From: an uncultured Mycoplasmatota bacterium
GTDB lineage: Bacteria; Bacillota_I; Bacilli_A; RF39; UBA660
Length of the DNA: 15,504 nucleotides
Assembly: GCA_946491675.1 (NCBI GenBank)
Contig: CAMLYN010000015.1
Coordinates: 1 to 15,504 of the forward strand
Direction: 5' to 3'
The translations under genes and the position numbers were made by a program. This document shows, piece after piece, positions 1 to 6,881 of this stretch (position 1 is its first letter; each line of letters opens with the position of its first letter). The notes beneath the pieces are model-generated. The model was not told the DNA's origin, did not search any database, and saw nothing but the letters and a program-made list of their open reading frames with translations.

Positions 1-49
1 TAATAATTTATCTTATCAATATTTAGAAGATAATTTAATTGAAAATTAA
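1..49 (+). CDS. C-terminal tail of an upstream gene (partial)
   Basis: An open frame entering from the left edge (first full codon at position 2) encodes 15 residues, NNLSYQYLEDNLIEN, and stops at TAA 47-49. It stops 3 bases before a GC-rich hairpin that can terminate it. The tail is too short to assign to a family. The call rests on the open frame, ordinary codon use and the well-placed terminator. Confidence 0.5.
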   Translation, partial: NNLSYQYLEDNLIEN

Positions 50-52
50 TTA

Positions 53-82
53 AACCCCTCATTAATTTAAAAATGAGGGGTT
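53..82. terminator. Bidirectional hairpin terminator
   Basis: AACCCCTCATT (53-63) pairs perfectly with AATGAGGGGTT (72-82) around an 8-nt loop. It lies between the convergent gene tail ending at 49 and the leftward carboxypeptidase ending at 86. It is followed by GTTTT on the plus strand and by TTAATTAATTTT on the minus strand, so it can serve both genes. It is one of the most GC-rich short stretches here. Confidence 0.8.
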
Positions 83-85
83 GTT

Positions 86-1003
86 TTAACAAGCTTTTTT
101 ATATTCACAAAAGTAGGCATAATATTCATCGTAAGTTAAACCACTTTCTTTAACTTTAATAGCTAATTCTTTTCCTACATAACGATAATGCCATGATTCA
201 TAGCTATATCCAGTAATATGTTCTTTACCTTTAGGATATCTTAAAATGAAACCATAATTATGAGCATTTTCTTGTAACCATTTAAATTCATCGGTGTTTT
301 CAAATTCATTGCCTTGAACACCATCAGAAACAATATCTAAGGCTAGTCCCGTTTGATGTTCAGAGAAACCTGGTCTTGATGCATAATCATCACCGAATGC
401 GTCATATTCTTCTTGTTGATCTTCAAGAGTACGAAAAGAAGAGTTAACTAATAAAACTAAACCTTGTTCATTAGCTGCATTCCACATATCTACATATTTG
501 TCATAAACTTCTTTTTTCGTTGAGTGACCTTCATAAGCATACCAGTTAAGGATTGGGACGATATCATCAGGAGCATAATCATCTTTTAAATAATGGAATT
601 TATTTACTAACATTTTAATTCCATCATCTAAGTTAGTTTCTTTAGTATTTGTATACCAATCACTATCAGCACCAACATTAACAATACTAATAATATCTTT
701 AATATTGTCAGTTTTTGTAGAATAATTTAAATATCTTTCTAAATTATCAGGAATATAGTATTGTTCACTTATAATACTAGTTAATTTTTGATTGTATTCA
801 ATATTTAGTATTTTTTCAATATCAGTTTCACTTAATTTTTCGGTAATAATTGCTATATCTTCTTTTGTATATCCTTTTTCTTTTAATGCTTTTTCTGTTT
901 TGTTAGTATTTTGAATGATTAAAATAATTCCTACTACTATTATGATAAATACTAAAACAAATATTATTCTTTTAATCATGTTTTTATCTAATTTTTTATC
1001 CAT
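86..1003 (-). CDS. Membrane-anchored VanY-type D-alanyl-D-alanine carboxypeptidase
   Basis: A zinc D,D-carboxypeptidase of the VanY/peptidase M15B family, which removes the terminal D-alanine of peptidoglycan stem peptides outside the membrane. The 305-residue protein has a lysine-rich start, one hydrophobic anchor (about 13-30), a roughly 130-residue linker, then the VanY domain from about 150. Visible motifs are SFRTLEDQ, the zinc-binding SEHQTGLALD (His216, Asp223) and ESWHYRYVG (Glu269, His272), the family's HxxxxxxD and ExxH pattern. I chose ATG 1003 over an in-frame GTG at 1009 because the AGGTG ribosome site abuts that GTG but is well spaced for the ATG. A promoter lies at 1029-1057 on the minus strand. 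No van ligase genes or VanRS pair are nearby, so a housekeeping or cell-wall tailoring role is likelier than glycopeptide resistance. Confidence 0.9.
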   Translation of the reverse strand: MDKKLDKNMIKRIIFVLVFIIIVVGIILIIQNTNKTEKALKEKGYTKEDIAIITEKLSETDIEKILNIEYNQKLTSIISEQYYIPDNLERYLNYSTKTDNIKDIISIVNVGADSDWYTNTKETNLDDGIKMLVNKFHYLKDDYAPDDIVPILNWYAYEGHSTKKEVYDKYVDMWNAANEQGLVLLVNSSFRTLEDQQEEYDAFGDDYASRPGFSEHQTGLALDIVSDGVQGNEFENTDEFKWLQENAHNYGFILRYPKGKEHITGYSYESWHYRYVGKELAIKVKESGLTYDEYYAYFCEYKKAC

Positions 1004-1028
1004 ATTCACACCTATCTTTCATAATTAA

Positions 1029-1057
1029 ATTATACTATATTCAAAGTTTATTGTCTA
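1029..1057 (-). promoter_or_regulatory. Promoter of the VanY-type gene
   Basis: On the minus strand, TAGACA (1052-1057), a 17-nt spacer and TATAAT (1029-1034) sit about 25 bases upstream of the start codon. It is the only promoter recognised here whose -10 lacks the preceding TG. It lies just outside the mobile-element-like insert at 1067-1451, so the insertion left it intact. Confidence 0.65.
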
Positions 1058-1100
1058 TAAATTATTAAAAAATGACAGGATAAAAACACGAAAAAAGGTA

Positions 1101-1130
1101 TTGACAATAGATTTAATTAATAAATATAAG
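1101..1130 (+). promoter_or_regulatory. Promoter-like sequence inside the MITE
   Basis: TTGACA (1101-1106), an 18-nt spacer and TATAAG (1125-1130) point into the element. Nothing coding follows for more than 500 bases. It could give a short transcript through the hairpin at 1187-1234, or be chance in AT-rich DNA. Confidence 0.35.
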
Positions 1131-1186
1131 AGAATAAGAAACAATAGTTGTTAAAAAATTACATTGTAATCTGTAAAATTGTGTAC

Positions 1187-1234
1187 ATATTTTGTTATTA
1201 TTTAGATAATGCACACTATATAATAACAAAATAT
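1187..1234. repeat. Long perfect hairpin inside the MITE
   Basis: ATATTTTGTTATTA (1187-1200) is the exact reverse complement of TAATAACAAAATAT (1221-1234), around a 20-nt loop that contains GCACACT. No T-tract follows, so it does not look like an intrinsic terminator. Internal secondary structure of this sort is common in MITEs. Confidence 0.6.
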
Positions 1235-1405
1235 TAAAGATATTCTGCTTTTACTCATCTATATAATATATAAAATTACTGATTTATTAAATTATTTTTT
1301 ACTATAAAGCACACTTTATCATACTGTTTTAAACTCTTGTTTATTTTTTTAGCAAGTAATTTTAATAATTAAAAAGCAGTCAAAACCCTTATCAACAAAG
1401 GATAA

Positions 1406-1420
1406 ATTGACTATTTCAAT
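1406..1420. promoter_or_regulatory. Palindromic motif ATTGACTATTTCAAT
   Basis: A 5-5-5 inverted repeat (ATTGA, CTATT, TCAAT) near the right end of the MITE-like element. Its 13-base core recurs at 2214-2226 just upstream of the acyl-CoA-synthetase promoter, where the outermost bases differ but still pair. It could be a regulator site carried by the element. Chance 13-base repeats are expected in DNA this AT-rich, so this is a weak call. Confidence 0.25.
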
Positions 1421-1463
1421 AATATTTCATGTTTTTATCCTGAAAAAATGACAATTTTTTCAC

Positions 1464-1533
1464 ATTATAATAATCGTAAAAAATTATTAAAAATTTTTTT
1501 TACCTTTTTACATGATTTAACGATTATAATATT
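1464..1533. repeat. AT-rich interrupted inverted repeat upstream of the Nudix gene
   Basis: ATAATCGT (1470-1477) and ACGATTAT (1520-1527) are exact inverted copies with 42 bases between them. Pairing extends imperfectly on both sides. Each arm contains or abuts a TATAAT (1466-1471 and 1525-1530). It may be paired operator half-sites or a weak structure. Together with the MITE it accounts for most of the 1010-1643 gap. Confidence 0.35.
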
Positions 1534-1574
1534 AAAATGGCAAAGTTAAGAAATAATTAAAATTTAAACAAATC

Positions 1575-1585
1575 TATGCTATAAT
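1575..1585 (+). promoter_or_regulatory. Extended -10 promoter of the Nudix gene
   Basis: TATGCTATAAT (1575-1585) is an extended -10 element. No good -35 lies 16-18 bases upstream (TTAAAA at 1557-1562 at best). The start codon is 59 bases downstream, giving a leader of about 50 nt. Confidence 0.65.
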
Positions 1586-1643
1586 ATACAGTAGAAAATA
1601 CTTAAATAAATTTAATGAACGAATTAAAGAAAGGAAGAGTAAA

Positions 1644-2135
1644 ATGGAATTAGTAGATTTATTAAATAATAGGAAAGAACTGATAGGTGAAACCTGTGAA
1701 AGAAATGCTGTTCCAAACGGCAAATACAGATTATCAATTCATATATGGATAATTAATGAAAAAAATGAAATATTAATTCAACAAAGGAGCGCAAATAGAA
1801 AAAAATTTCCTAACATGTGGACTAATACTGGTGGTGCATGCCTTGCAGGTGAAACTAGTATCGAAACTGTTTTTAGGGAGTTAAAAGAAGAATTAGATAT
1901 TACTCCTAATATAGATAATTTAGAGTTAATTGCATCTTATAAAAGAGAAAAAGATTTTGTTGATGTATGGGTTTTAAGACAAAATATAGATATAAAAGAT
2001 TTAAAATTTAATGATAATGAGGTTCAAGATGCTAAATGGGTAACTATAGAAGACTGGGAAAAATTATTAATAGAAGGACAAGCTGTAAAATCTTCCACTG
2101 ATTATTTTTTAAATTATATAAATAATGAATTTTAA
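1644..2135 (+). CDS. Nudix hydrolase
   Basis: A 163-residue single-domain Nudix protein, a family that cleaves nucleoside-diphosphate-linked or related pyrophosphate substrates with Mg2+. The Nudix box spans about 64-86: Gly64, Glu70, then RELKEELDI (Arg78, Glu79, Glu82, Glu83). This fits GX5EX7REUXEEXGU except that the late glycine is Asp85, a non-catalytic position. The N-terminal part (IWIINEKNEILIQQRS, then FPNMWTNTGG) resembles the branch related to isopentenyl-diphosphate isomerase and YfcD. The isomerase's usual active-site cysteine motif is not seen, so I do not call it Idi. AAGGAAG (1631-1637) sits well before ATG 1644. It has its own promoter and is about 160 bases from the next gene. 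The substrate is unknown. Confidence 0.88.
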   Translation: MELVDLLNNRKELIGETCERNAVPNGKYRLSIHIWIINEKNEILIQQRSANRKKFPNMWTNTGGACLAGETSIETVFRELKEELDITPNIDNLELIASYKREKDFVDVWVLRQNIDIKDLKFNDNEVQDAKWVTIEDWEKLLIEGQAVKSSTDYFLNYINNEF

Positions 2136-2212
2136 TAAATTAGTTTTAAAATAATAATTGAGTTATAGAATTTCTTAGAAATAGAAAAGAAAAACTGCAT
2201 TTCAGACAAATT

Positions 2213-2227
2213 TTTGACTATTTCAAA
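2213..2227. promoter_or_regulatory. Palindromic motif TTTGACTATTTCAAA upstream of the acyl-CoA-synthetase promoter
   Basis: A 5-5-5 inverted repeat (TTTGA, CTATT, TCAAA) ends 7 bases before the -35 hexamer, centred near -50 from the predicted transcript start. This is a reasonable activator or repressor position. It shares a 13-base core with the repeat at 1406-1420. TTTGA-n-TCAAA half-sites loosely recall FabT-type fatty-acid operators, but the spacing does not clearly match, so no regulator is named. Confidence 0.3.
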
Positions 2228-2234
2228 CATAAAA

Positions 2235-2263
2235 TTGACAACATTTTTTATTTATGCTAGAAT
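2235..2263 (+). promoter_or_regulatory. Strong promoter of the acyl-CoA-synthetase-like gene
   Basis: A consensus TTGACA (2235-2240), a 17-nt spacer and TAGAAT (2258-2263) preceded by TATG (2253-2256). It is the best promoter in the window. Transcription would start near 2270, which rules out the upstream TTG at 2275 as translation start and supports GTG 2296. Confidence 0.8.
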
Positions 2264-2295
2264 AACGTCGAAATTTGATAAAAGGGAGTGAGTTT

Positions 2296-4062
2296 GTGCA
2301 GCAAACAAAATTAAAGCCATCACAAGAAATGCGTTGGAGAAAGTATTATCCAGAAGAAGCATTAAATTTTGATTTTCCTAGAGTTAGAATTTATGATGCG
2401 GTTTATGAGGAAAATCGAAAGAAAAAAGATAATATTGCTTTAGAATATGAAGGCACAGAAATAAGATATGGTGATTTCTTTGATAAAGTAGAAGAAAAAA
2501 CAGAATTCTTTTTAAGTAAAGGTGTTGAACCTGGTGAGGTTGTAACTTTTACTATGTTGATGTCGCCAGAATTTGTGTATGATTGGTATGCATTAAGTAG
2601 AATTGGAGCAGTTAGTAACTTAATAGATCCTAGAACTAATGTTGCAGGAATTAGAGAATATATTAAGGAAGCTGATTCAAAAATGATTTTAAATACAGGT
2701 ATTTTTACTAGTAAAGTAAAATCAGCTATTGAAGATGATGATATTAAAGTTATTAATTATTCATTAAAAGATTCAGCTAAGAAGTTACCACTTTTATTAG
2801 GTACAGTTTCTAGTATAACAGATTTTACAACAGATCTATTAGCAAAAAAAGATATAAGATTTCAAAAATATGATAGTTCATTATTACAAAACAAAACCTT
2901 TAGTTTAGAAAACTATGTTAAGAATGAACCATTGACTATTGTTCATACGGGTGGTACAACAGGTACACCAAAAGGTGTTGTTCTTTCACATGATAATTAT
3001 AATGCTATGGCATATGAATATATTAAATCGGGAATTGGATTTACAAGTGGAGATAGATTTTTATTAATAATGCCACCTTGGATTTCATATGGCTCTGGAA
3101 TGTTACATATGAGTTTAGTTTGTGGGATGAAAGCCACTATTATTTCAAAATTGGACTCTAAAAAAATGCCTAATTATATTTTAAAACATCAGCCACAATG
3201 GTTTGCTGGTGTACCGGTTCATTATCAAATTGTTAATAAAAGTAAAGATATTAAACCAGGATCACTTTCATTTTTAAAAGCTGGAGCAGTTGGTGGAGGT
3301 GCAATAACTGGCGAATTATTTGAAGAATCAGAAGATTTCTTACTTAAAAACGGTGCTAAAAAAGGTGTATATCCTGGATATGCCTTAACTGAATCAACTT
3401 CTGCATTTTCGGTTAGACATACTGAACAATTTAAAAAAGGCAGTTCAGGTATACCATTACCAGGATGTACAGTGGGAATTTTCAAATTTGATGAAAATAC
3501 CGGATTAACGACTGATGAAGAATTAGATTATAATCAACGTGGAGAAGTTTGTTTGAAGACACCAAATATGATGCTGGGATATTTTAAAAACGAGAAGTTA
3601 ACAAAGGAAGTTTTAAAAAAACATAGTGATGGTGAAATATGGATTCATACTGGTGATTTAGGAAAAGTTGATGAAGATGGCTTTATCTTTATCGAAGGAC
3701 GAATCAAAGAAATGATTACTCGTCATGACGGTTTTAAAGTTTACCCTTCTGTTATTGAAAGAGTAATTTCAACTCATAAAGCAATTGATTCTTGTAAAGT
3801 GGTTGGCGTTCCTGATAAAATTCATCAACAAGGAGAATTTCCTAAGGTATATTTTACAATTAAAGAAGAATATAAAAATGATTTGTCTACAATTTTAAAA
3901 GAGTTAAAAGAGATGAGCAAAAGCTGCTTACCAGAATATTATATTGAAGGAATTAGTTTTGAAAGTATTGATAAAATGCCATTAACATCGATTGGTAAAA
4001 TAGATTATCGAAAACTACAAGAATTAAATGTAGAAAGTAAAACATTAAAAAAGCTAAAATAA
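2296..4062 (+). CDS. AMP-forming acyl-CoA synthetase / adenylate-forming enzyme
   Basis: A 588-residue class I adenylate-forming (ANL superfamily) enzyme, which activates a carboxylic acid as acyl-AMP and usually transfers it to CoA. Core motifs are intact: the P-loop-like HTGGTTGTPKGVVLSH (about 217-232), YALTES (362-367), HTGDLG (451-456), GRIKEMITRHDGFKVYP (468-484) and the C-terminal catalytic lysine in PLTSIGKIDY (Lys568). The frame is open from TTG 2275, but that codon lies about 5 bases from the predicted transcript start. GTG 2296 is preceded by GGGAGTGAG (2284-2292) at good spacing and is chosen. No carrier protein or fatty-acid genes are adjacent, so the acid substrate cannot be read from context. 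A carrier-protein ligase or a CoA ligase are both possible. Confidence 0.88.
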   Translation: MQQTKLKPSQEMRWRKYYPEEALNFDFPRVRIYDAVYEENRKKKDNIALEYEGTEIRYGDFFDKVEEKTEFFLSKGVEPGEVVTFTMLMSPEFVYDWYALSRIGAVSNLIDPRTNVAGIREYIKEADSKMILNTGIFTSKVKSAIEDDDIKVINYSLKDSAKKLPLLLGTVSSITDFTTDLLAKKDIRFQKYDSSLLQNKTFSLENYVKNEPLTIVHTGGTTGTPKGVVLSHDNYNAMAYEYIKSGIGFTSGDRFLLIMPPWISYGSGMLHMSLVCGMKATIISKLDSKKMPNYILKHQPQWFAGVPVHYQIVNKSKDIKPGSLSFLKAGAVGGGAITGELFEESEDFLLKNGAKKGVYPGYALTESTSAFSVRHTEQFKKGSSGIPLPGCTVGIFKFDENTGLTTDEELDYNQRGEVCLKTPNMMLGYFKNEKLTKEVLKKHSDGEIWIHTGDLGKVDEDGFIFIEGRIKEMITRHDGFKVYPSVIERVISTHKAIDSCKVVGVPDKIHQQGEFPKVYFTIKEEYKNDLSTILKELKEMSKSCLPEYYIEGISFESIDKMPLTSIGKIDYRKLQELNVESKTLKKLK

Positions 4063-4095
4063 CACTAAAATAACACTTTTTAGTGTTATTTTAGT
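4054..4095 (+). terminator. Hairpin at the stop codon, with a tandem 11-bp repeat
   Basis: ACTAAAATAACACT (4064-4077) pairs perfectly with AGTGTTATTTTAGT (4082-4095) around a TTTT loop. The left arm exists twice because CTAAAATAACA is tandemly repeated (4054-4064, 4065-4075), so an alternative hairpin using 4054-4067 is possible. The gene's TAA (4060-4062) lies inside the first repeat. No T-tract follows the stem, so termination may be inefficient. Confidence 0.55.
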
Positions 4096-4111
4096 ATGAA
4101 ATAAATTTATT

Positions 4112-4123
4112 ATGTGCTATAAT
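4112..4123 (+). promoter_or_regulatory. Extended -10 promoter of the hybrid kinase
   Basis: TGTGCTATAAT at 4113-4123 is an extended -10 like that of the Nudix gene. The -35 region (TATGAA, 4095-4100) is weak and touches the preceding hairpin. Its position overlaps the first possible ATG of the downstream frame (4112), showing that this ATG cannot be the start. Confidence 0.65.
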
Positions 4124-4156
4124 TTATGTGTAGTATATAATAAGGTGGTGTTTAGG

Positions 4157-6793
4157 TTGGTAATGGGTATTACAATGTTAGTTTGTAGTTTAGTCTATTT
4201 AATTATGACAACATTTGTTTATTGCTCAAGACAAAGATTAAAAAGTAGAGAAATAAAACTTTATAATTATTTAATTATTTCATCTTTTGTTGGTATTTTT
4301 TTAGAATTATCTTGTATTTTTATTGTTCCTTATAAGGATTATTATCCGATTCTTAATGAAATAATTAATCGAGCATTTTTGTTATATATATTAACTTGGA
4401 TTTCATTATTTACGTTATATGTGTTTACTATTTCATTTTATAATGATAATAAGGCTACTAAATTCGTAAAAAAACATCTAAAAAAATTTAAATTTTTAGA
4501 ATTACTAGTATTTATAATATTTGCTATATTATTAATGGTATTGCCATTAAATTATTATTATGATGGTCAATTTGTTTATTCTTATGGAATGGCCACTGCT
4601 TTTCTATATTTTATAAATACTTTTTTAATAGTGGTTTGGTTGATTTGTTTATTAATTAATGTTCATGTTATTAATTATAAAAAATTTATTCCAATGTTTA
4701 CGTTTATATTTACTGCTTTATTAAATCTTCTTGTAAGAGAAATTAATCCTGGAATTTTATTAATTACTGTTAGTCAAACCTTTATCACGATTATGATGTA
4801 TTTTACCATTGAAAATCCTGATATTAAAATGATAAATTATTTAAATTTAGCTAAAGATACTGCTGAAAAGGCTAATCGAGCTAAATCTGATTTCTTGTCA
4901 AGTATGTCTCATGAAATAAGAACGCCACTCAATGCTATTGTCGGTTTTTCAGAATGTATTATTAATGCTGATAGTTTAAGTGAGGCTAAAGAAAATGCTA
5001 GTGATGTTGTTAGTGCTTCTAATACATTATTAGAAATTGTTAATGGAATTTTAGATATTTCTAAAATTGAAGCTGGTAAATTAGAACTTGTGGAAACAGA
5101 TTATAGTTCTAAAAAATTATTTAACGATATTGTTAGACTTATTCAAGCAAGAATTGGTGATAAACCATTAGAATTTAAAGTTAATATTGCTGATGATTTA
5201 CCTTTAGTTTTATATGGTGATCATATGAATGTTAAAAAAATAGTTATTAATTTACTTACTAATGCTGTTAAATATACTAATCAAGGCTTTGTTAGTTTAG
5301 ATGTCAAATGTGTTAAAAATAATGATATTTGTCGTTTGATTATTTCTGTTAAAGATAGTGGCCGTGGAATTAAGCAAGAAGATATGGGCAAATTATTCAC
5401 TAAATTTCAACGAGTTGATGAAGATCGAAATACAACTGTTGAAGGAACTGGATTAGGGTTAGCTATTACTAAGCAATTAGTAGAAATGATGAATGGAAAA
5501 ATTGTTGTTAATAGTGTTTATGGTGAGGGATCAGATTTTACGGTTGCTATTGATCAAAGATTATCTTTAGCTAAACTAGAACCAGAAAAAGAAGAAATTG
5601 ATGATTTTAATTTAGATTTAACAGATAAAAGAATCTTAATAGTTGATGATAATAAATTGAATTTAAAAGTTGCTCAAAAGTTATTAGTTAAATATAATCC
5701 AATTATTGATACTGCTGAAAGTGGAATGGAGTGTTTAAATTTAATTAATAGTGGTAAAACTTACGATTTAATATTATTAGATGATATGATGCCTAAAATG
5801 CGAGGAACTGAAACATTAATAAGATTAAAGAAAAATCCTGAATTTAAAACTCCGACGATTGCTCTTACTGCTAATGCAATAAATGGTATGAAAGAAAAAT
5901 ATATTCAAGAAGGTTTTGATGATTATTTAGCAAAACCAATTGAAAAACCAGAATTATATCGTGTTTTAAGAAAATATGTTGCTGACAGTAATATTTCTAT
6001 AACACCAATTTCATCAGCTAATAAAATTAAAGAAAATGTTATTGATTTTAAAGATTATAGTGATAAAAAAGTTTTAATTGTCGATGATAATAAAGTAAAT
6101 ATTACAATTGCAATTAATTTTTTAAAACCATATAATTTTACAATTGAATCATGCTTAAGTGGCATGGAATGTTTAAATTTAATTAATAGTGGTAAAACTT
6201 ATGATTTGATTTTTATTGATATAATGATGCCAGAAATTGATGGTGTTGAACTATTAAATAAATTAAAACTTTTTCCTAATTTTAATTCTAAAGTTGTTGC
6301 TTTAACTGCTGATGCTGTAGATGGCTCAAAAGAAAAATATTTAAGTAGTGGCTTTGATGCTTATATTTCTAAACCGATTGATAAAAAAGAATTAAATGAT
6401 ATTATTGAAAATATATTTAACGTTACTAATTCTGTTAATGGTAGCATTGAATTTTTAAAAGCAAATGGTGTTGATATTGATAAATCTTTAGAACTATTAG
6501 GTGATATAAATACTTATAATGATTTGTTGAAAGAATTTATAGATACGATTAAAAATAAAATTAATAATTTAAATAATTATAAAAACCAAAATGATTTAGA
6601 TAATTACGCAATATTAGTTCATTCTTTAAAAAGTGATAGTAGATATTTAGGTTTTACTAAATTAGCTGATATTGCTTTACAACATGAATTAAAAAGTAAA
6701 GAAAATGATATTAATTATATTAATAATAATTTTAATTTATTGTTAAATGAAGTAAATGCTGTAATTACTATAATAAACAAATATATGAATTAG
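4157..6793 (+). CDS. Seven-TM hybrid sensor histidine kinase with two receivers and an Hpt domain
   Basis: A membrane phosphorelay kinase of about 878 residues. Order: some seven hydrophobic segments (1-220) with short loops; H-box SMSHEIRTPLN (His252); HATPase with N-box (Asn369), DSGRGI (Asp400) and GTGLGLAI (430-437); receiver 1 (Asp497/498, phospho-acceptor Asp542, Lys593); receiver 2 (Asp643/644, Asp688, Lys739); Hpt domain with HSLKSDSRYLG (His822). All phosphotransfer residues are present, so a His-Asp-His relay is plausible. The sensor has no large extracellular domain, suggesting a signal in or near the membrane. TTG 4157 is chosen because AAGGTGGTG (4142-4150) is 6-8 bases upstream; ATG 4163 is the alternative. 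No output response regulator is adjacent, and a hairpin separates it from the next gene. The two receivers share an identical 18-residue stretch. Confidence 0.9.
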   Translation: MVMGITMLVCSLVYLIMTTFVYCSRQRLKSREIKLYNYLIISSFVGIFLELSCIFIVPYKDYYPILNEIINRAFLLYILTWISLFTLYVFTISFYNDNKATKFVKKHLKKFKFLELLVFIIFAILLMVLPLNYYYDGQFVYSYGMATAFLYFINTFLIVVWLICLLINVHVINYKKFIPMFTFIFTALLNLLVREINPGILLITVSQTFITIMMYFTIENPDIKMINYLNLAKDTAEKANRAKSDFLSSMSHEIRTPLNAIVGFSECIINADSLSEAKENASDVVSASNTLLEIVNGILDISKIEAGKLELVETDYSSKKLFNDIVRLIQARIGDKPLEFKVNIADDLPLVLYGDHMNVKKIVINLLTNAVKYTNQGFVSLDVKCVKNNDICRLIISVKDSGRGIKQEDMGKLFTKFQRVDEDRNTTVEGTGLGLAITKQLVEMMNGKIVVNSVYGEGSDFTVAIDQRLSLAKLEPEKEEIDDFNLDLTDKRILIVDDNKLNLKVAQKLLVKYNPIIDTAESGMECLNLINSGKTYDLILLDDMMPKMRGTETLIRLKKNPEFKTPTIALTANAINGMKEKYIQEGFDDYLAKPIEKPELYRVLRKYVADSNISITPISSANKIKENVIDFKDYSDKKVLIVDDNKVNITIAINFLKPYNFTIESCLSGMECLNLINSGKTYDLIFIDIMMPEIDGVELLNKLKLFPNFNSKVVALTADAVDGSKEKYLSSGFDAYISKPIDKKELNDIIENIFNVTNSVNGSIEFLKANGVDIDKSLELLGDINTYNDLLKEFIDTIKNKINNLNNYKNQNDLDNYAILVHSLKSDSRYLGFTKLADIALQHELKSKENDINYINNNFNLLLNEVNAVITIINKYMN

Positions 6794-6818
6794 GTCTTAA
6801 TGACTTAATTTTTTTTGA

Positions 6819-6853
6819 CTGACTTAATAAGTCAGAACTTTTTTAATTTTTTT
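6819..6853 (+). terminator. Terminator of the kinase gene, possibly also an operator
   Basis: CTGACTTAATAAGTCAG (6819-6835) has perfect 8-bp arms around one central base and is followed by AAC and a T-rich run (6839-6853), the form of an intrinsic terminator. It also ends at the predicted -35 position of the following XRE-ABC gene. The nonamer TGACTTAAT occurs here (6820-6828) and again 19 bases upstream (6801-6809). A dual role as operator for the XRE domain is possible. Confidence 0.7.
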
Positions 6854-6863
6854 ATGTTATGAT
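6853..6863 (+). promoter_or_regulatory. Extended -10 promoter of the XRE-ABC gene
   Basis: TATGTTATGAT at 6853-6863 carries the TG extension. The -35 region (GAACTT, 6835-6840) is poor and abuts the palindrome at 6819-6835. The start codon follows 18 bases later after a strong AAGGAGG (6870-6876). Confidence 0.6.
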
Positions 6864-6881
6864 TTATTTAAGGAGGAACTT

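Larger units (their letters stand above)
1067..1451. mobile_element. MITE-like non-autonomous element with target duplication
   Basis: The element proper is 1076-1442 (367 bp). Its ends are inverted repeats matching at 17 of 18 positions: CAGGATAAAAACACGAAA at 1076-1093 against the reverse complement of 1425-1442 (CAGGATAAAAACATGAAA). With small gaps the similarity continues inward (TATTGA, AATAG). The identical 9-mer AAAAAATGA flanks it at 1067-1075 and 1443-1451, as a target-site duplication would. Inside there is no plausible gene, but there is a 14-bp-stem hairpin (1187-1234), two copies of GCACACT (1211, 1309) and a promoter-like sequence. This is the architecture of a MITE mobilised by a transposase encoded elsewhere. 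A 9-bp duplication fits IS4-group and some other families; I cannot name the parent. Confidence 0.8.

Noticed and set aside
86..1003. Part of a vancomycin-resistance cluster
   Set aside because: Only the VanY-type domain is present. There is no VanH/A/X or VanRS-type gene nearby, and M15B enzymes are common housekeeping proteins.
1389..1397. TTATCAACA, one mismatch from a DnaA box, in an AT-rich intergenic region
   Set aside because: It is a single copy with no cluster of boxes and no dnaA, dnaN or other origin genes nearby; such matches are expected by chance here.
3225..3485. Open frame on the minus strand inside the acyl-CoA-synthetase gene
   Set aside because: It lies wholly antisense to a gene with clear conserved motifs, and its peptide has no recognisable features.
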